Assembly (NCBI GenBank): GCA_947589145.1
Contig: CANQCB010000076.1
Coordinates: forward strand, 1 to 6,531
Direction: 5' to 3'
Origin: an uncultured Clostridia bacterium
GTDB taxonomy: Bacteria; Bacillota; Clostridia; Christensenellales; Pumilibacteraceae
Length of the DNA: 6,531 nucleotides
This document shows positions 5,072 to 6,531 of this stretch, one piece after another; position 1 is the stretch's first letter; each line of letters opens with the position of its first letter. The position numbers and the translations under genes were made by a program. The notes below the pieces were generated by a model, which saw nothing but the letters and a program-made list of their open reading frames with translations, did not search any database and had not been told where the DNA came from.

Positions 5072-6531
5072 TTATTCGCTTACTTTTTCCAAAGCCTTTT
5101 TAAGGCGCGCGACCGTGCGTTCCTTGCCGAGCAACGTCGCCATTTCCGTCGCGCCGCCCGGAGTGACGGGAGATCCGGTTATCGCTATGCGATATATCCA
5201 AAGCACCGCGCCTTTCTTTATCCCCTTTTCCGCCGCATAGTTTTCCAAGGCGGGATAGAGATCGTCCCAACGCTCCTCGGTGAGTTTTATCAGGTCGGGG
5301 ATCACGGTTTTAGCCATCGCCGCGTCCGTTTTGTTCTTTGCGTGCACGAACAATTCGGGAGTTAACGTATCGAATTTCGTTATAAACTCGGTGAGATTGA
5401 CCGAGAGATCGTCCTCCGTTCGCATGTCCTTGAAACACTCGCTCGGTCCGACGTCGGCAAAAGACTCGCACCGCGAATGAAGCAGGCTTGCAAGGTATTT
5501 CAAATCGTAGCCTTTGAGGTAGTCCACCTGCTCCATAAACGGCAACGCGCGGAGATAAAACTCCTCGTCGGAAAGTTCTTTTATGTATATGCCGTTCAGC
5601 CAGCGGAGTTTTGCTTCGTCGAAAATCGAGGGAGAATGCGAAAGTCCGTCCAGAGAAAAATTCTCTATCATATACTCCATATCGAATTTTTCGGTGTTGT
5701 CTTTCGGGCTCCAACCGAGCAGCGCTATATAGTTCACTATCGCGTCTTTCAGATACCCTTTATTTATGAAATCCTTATAACTCGCCGCGCCGTAACGCTT
5801 GGAAAGTTTGTGCTGAGCGTCGCGCATTATGGGTTGCAGATGTATGTATTCGGGAGGAGTCCAGCCGAGCGCCCTGTAAAGCAGGTCGTATTTCGGAGTG
5901 GACGAAAGATATTCGACGCCGCGAATAACGTGCGTTATCCCCATGAGGTGGTCGTCTATTACGTTGGCAAAATTATATGTCGGCAATCCGTCGCTCTTTA
6001 TGAGCACGTTGTCTTCGAGTTCGGAATAGGATACCGTCACGTCCCCGAAAACATGGTCGTGAAAGGTGTATTCCCCGTCGGTCGGTACGTTTTGTCTTAT
6101 GACGTACGGCTCGCCTGCCGCTACGCGCTTTTTCGCTTCTTCGAGGGGGATTTTTTGACATAATTTATCATACTTCGTCGCGCCCCGTTTATGCATTTCG
6201 TCCAAACGCTCTTTGGTGCAGAAACAATAATATGCGTCGCCGCTCTCGATGAGTTTATTCGCATATTCGAGATATATGTCGCGGCGTTCCGACTGTACGT
6301 AAGGTCCGTAATCGCCGCCGACGTCGGGGCCTTCGTCGTAGATCAAGCCGGCTTCTTTCATCGAGTCGTAAATCTTCTGCGCGGCGTCGTCGACCAACCT
6401 TTCGCGGTCGGTATCTTCGAGGCGCAAAATAAAATCGCCCTTCCGCTGTTTCGCGAAAAGATAGGCGTACAACGCGGTGCGCATTCCGCCTATGTGCAAA
6501 TACCCCGTCGGTGAAGGGGCAAACCTTGTTC
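5072..6531 (-). CDS. gltX: Glutamyl-tRNA synthetase (N-terminal few residues cut by window edge)
   Basis: Class I aminoacyl-tRNA synthetase that attaches glutamate to tRNA-Glu in the cytoplasm. The first complete codon is at 6527-6529 and 485 residues are visible. They start TRFAPSPTGYLHIGG, which includes the HIGH-type ATP signature (HIGG, visible residues 12-15); by comparison with E. coli GltX only about four residues are missing. The second signature is KLSKR at 241-245. Between them is a C-x-C ... Y-x3-C zinc-type cluster (C102, C104, Y120, C124), as in zinc-binding GluRS. The tRNA-facing GLPTYNFANVIDDHLMGITH follows at about 181-200. The C-terminal anticodon-binding domain ends with AITGSPVTPGG and LLGKERTVARL, typical of the family. 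A TTG at 6499 is not the real start because it is the Leu of the LHIGG signature. I cannot tell whether the enzyme also charges tRNA-Gln, as many Firmicute GluRS do. It is convergent with the lipoprotein gene. Confidence 0.97.
   Translation of the reverse strand, partial: TRFAPSPTGYLHIGGMRTALYAYLFAKQRKGDFILRLEDTDRERLVDDAAQKIYDSMKEAGLIYDEGPDVGGDYGPYVQSERRDIYLEYANKLIESGDAYYCFCTKERLDEMHKRGATKYDKLCQKIPLEEAKKRVAAGEPYVIRQNVPTDGEYTFHDHVFGDVTVSYSELEDNVLIKSDGLPTYNFANVIDDHLMGITHVIRGVEYLSSTPKYDLLYRALGWTPPEYIHLQPIMRDAQHKLSKRYGAASYKDFINKGYLKDAIVNYIALLGWSPKDNTEKFDMEYMIENFSLDGLSHSPSIFDEAKLRWLNGIYIKELSDEEFYLRALPFMEQVDYLKGYDLKYLASLLHSRCESFADVGPSECFKDMRTEDDLSVNLTEFITKFDTLTPELFVHAKNKTDAAMAKTVIPDLIKLTEERWDDLYPALENYAAEKGIKKGAVLWIYRIAITGSPVTPGGATEMATLLGKERTVARLKKALEKVSE

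Noticed and set aside
5477..6163. A 228-codon plus-strand frame opposite gltX.
   Set aside because: It is antisense to a textbook glutamyl-tRNA synthetase, and its translation has no family features.

Overview
The window looks like ordinary chromosomal housekeeping DNA from a low-to-mid GC Firmicute, most likely an uncultured Clostridia-type gut bacterium. The evidence is an AddA/AddB helicase-nuclease pair (the Firmicute counterpart of RecBCD), a bacterial glutamyl-tRNA synthetase, Gram-positive-style Shine-Dalgarno sites (AAGGAG, GAGGAG), consensus sigma-A promoters and a short lipoprotein signal peptide. The genetic code appears standard: TGG encodes Trp, and TGA and TAA are stops. No finer taxonomic placement can be supported by eye. 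I see no tRNA, rRNA, CRISPR array, insertion sequence or attachment site.

Layout, left to right. Positions 1-764 (minus strand) are the first ~254 codons of addA, cut by the left edge. Positions 761-3649 (minus strand) are a complete addB. Its stop overlaps the addA start as ATGA, so addB-addA is one translationally coupled unit transcribed leftward. Positions 3650-3735 are a compact divergent intergenic region in which a leftward promoter for addBA and a rightward promoter lie back to back with abutting -35 boxes. Positions 3736-4971 (plus strand) encode a 411-residue predicted lipoprotein of unknown function with four tandem Asp/Gly-rich heptads. Positions 4972-5071 are a convergent intergenic region with a strong hairpin terminator. 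Positions 5072-6531 (minus strand) are gltX, missing only a few N-terminal residues at the right edge.

How the genes work together: AddA and AddB form one double-strand-break resection complex that prepares DNA ends for RecA. GltX charges tRNA for translation and is not obviously linked to either neighbour. The lipoprotein has its own promoter and terminator, so it is an isolated monocistronic gene; its only visible link to addBA is the shared, probably mutually exclusive, promoter region. The points most worth a second look are that symmetric divergent promoter, the apparently leaderless addB start, the missing P-loop at the AddB N-terminus, and the heptad-repeat lipoprotein. I do not see a convincing new multi-gene system here.
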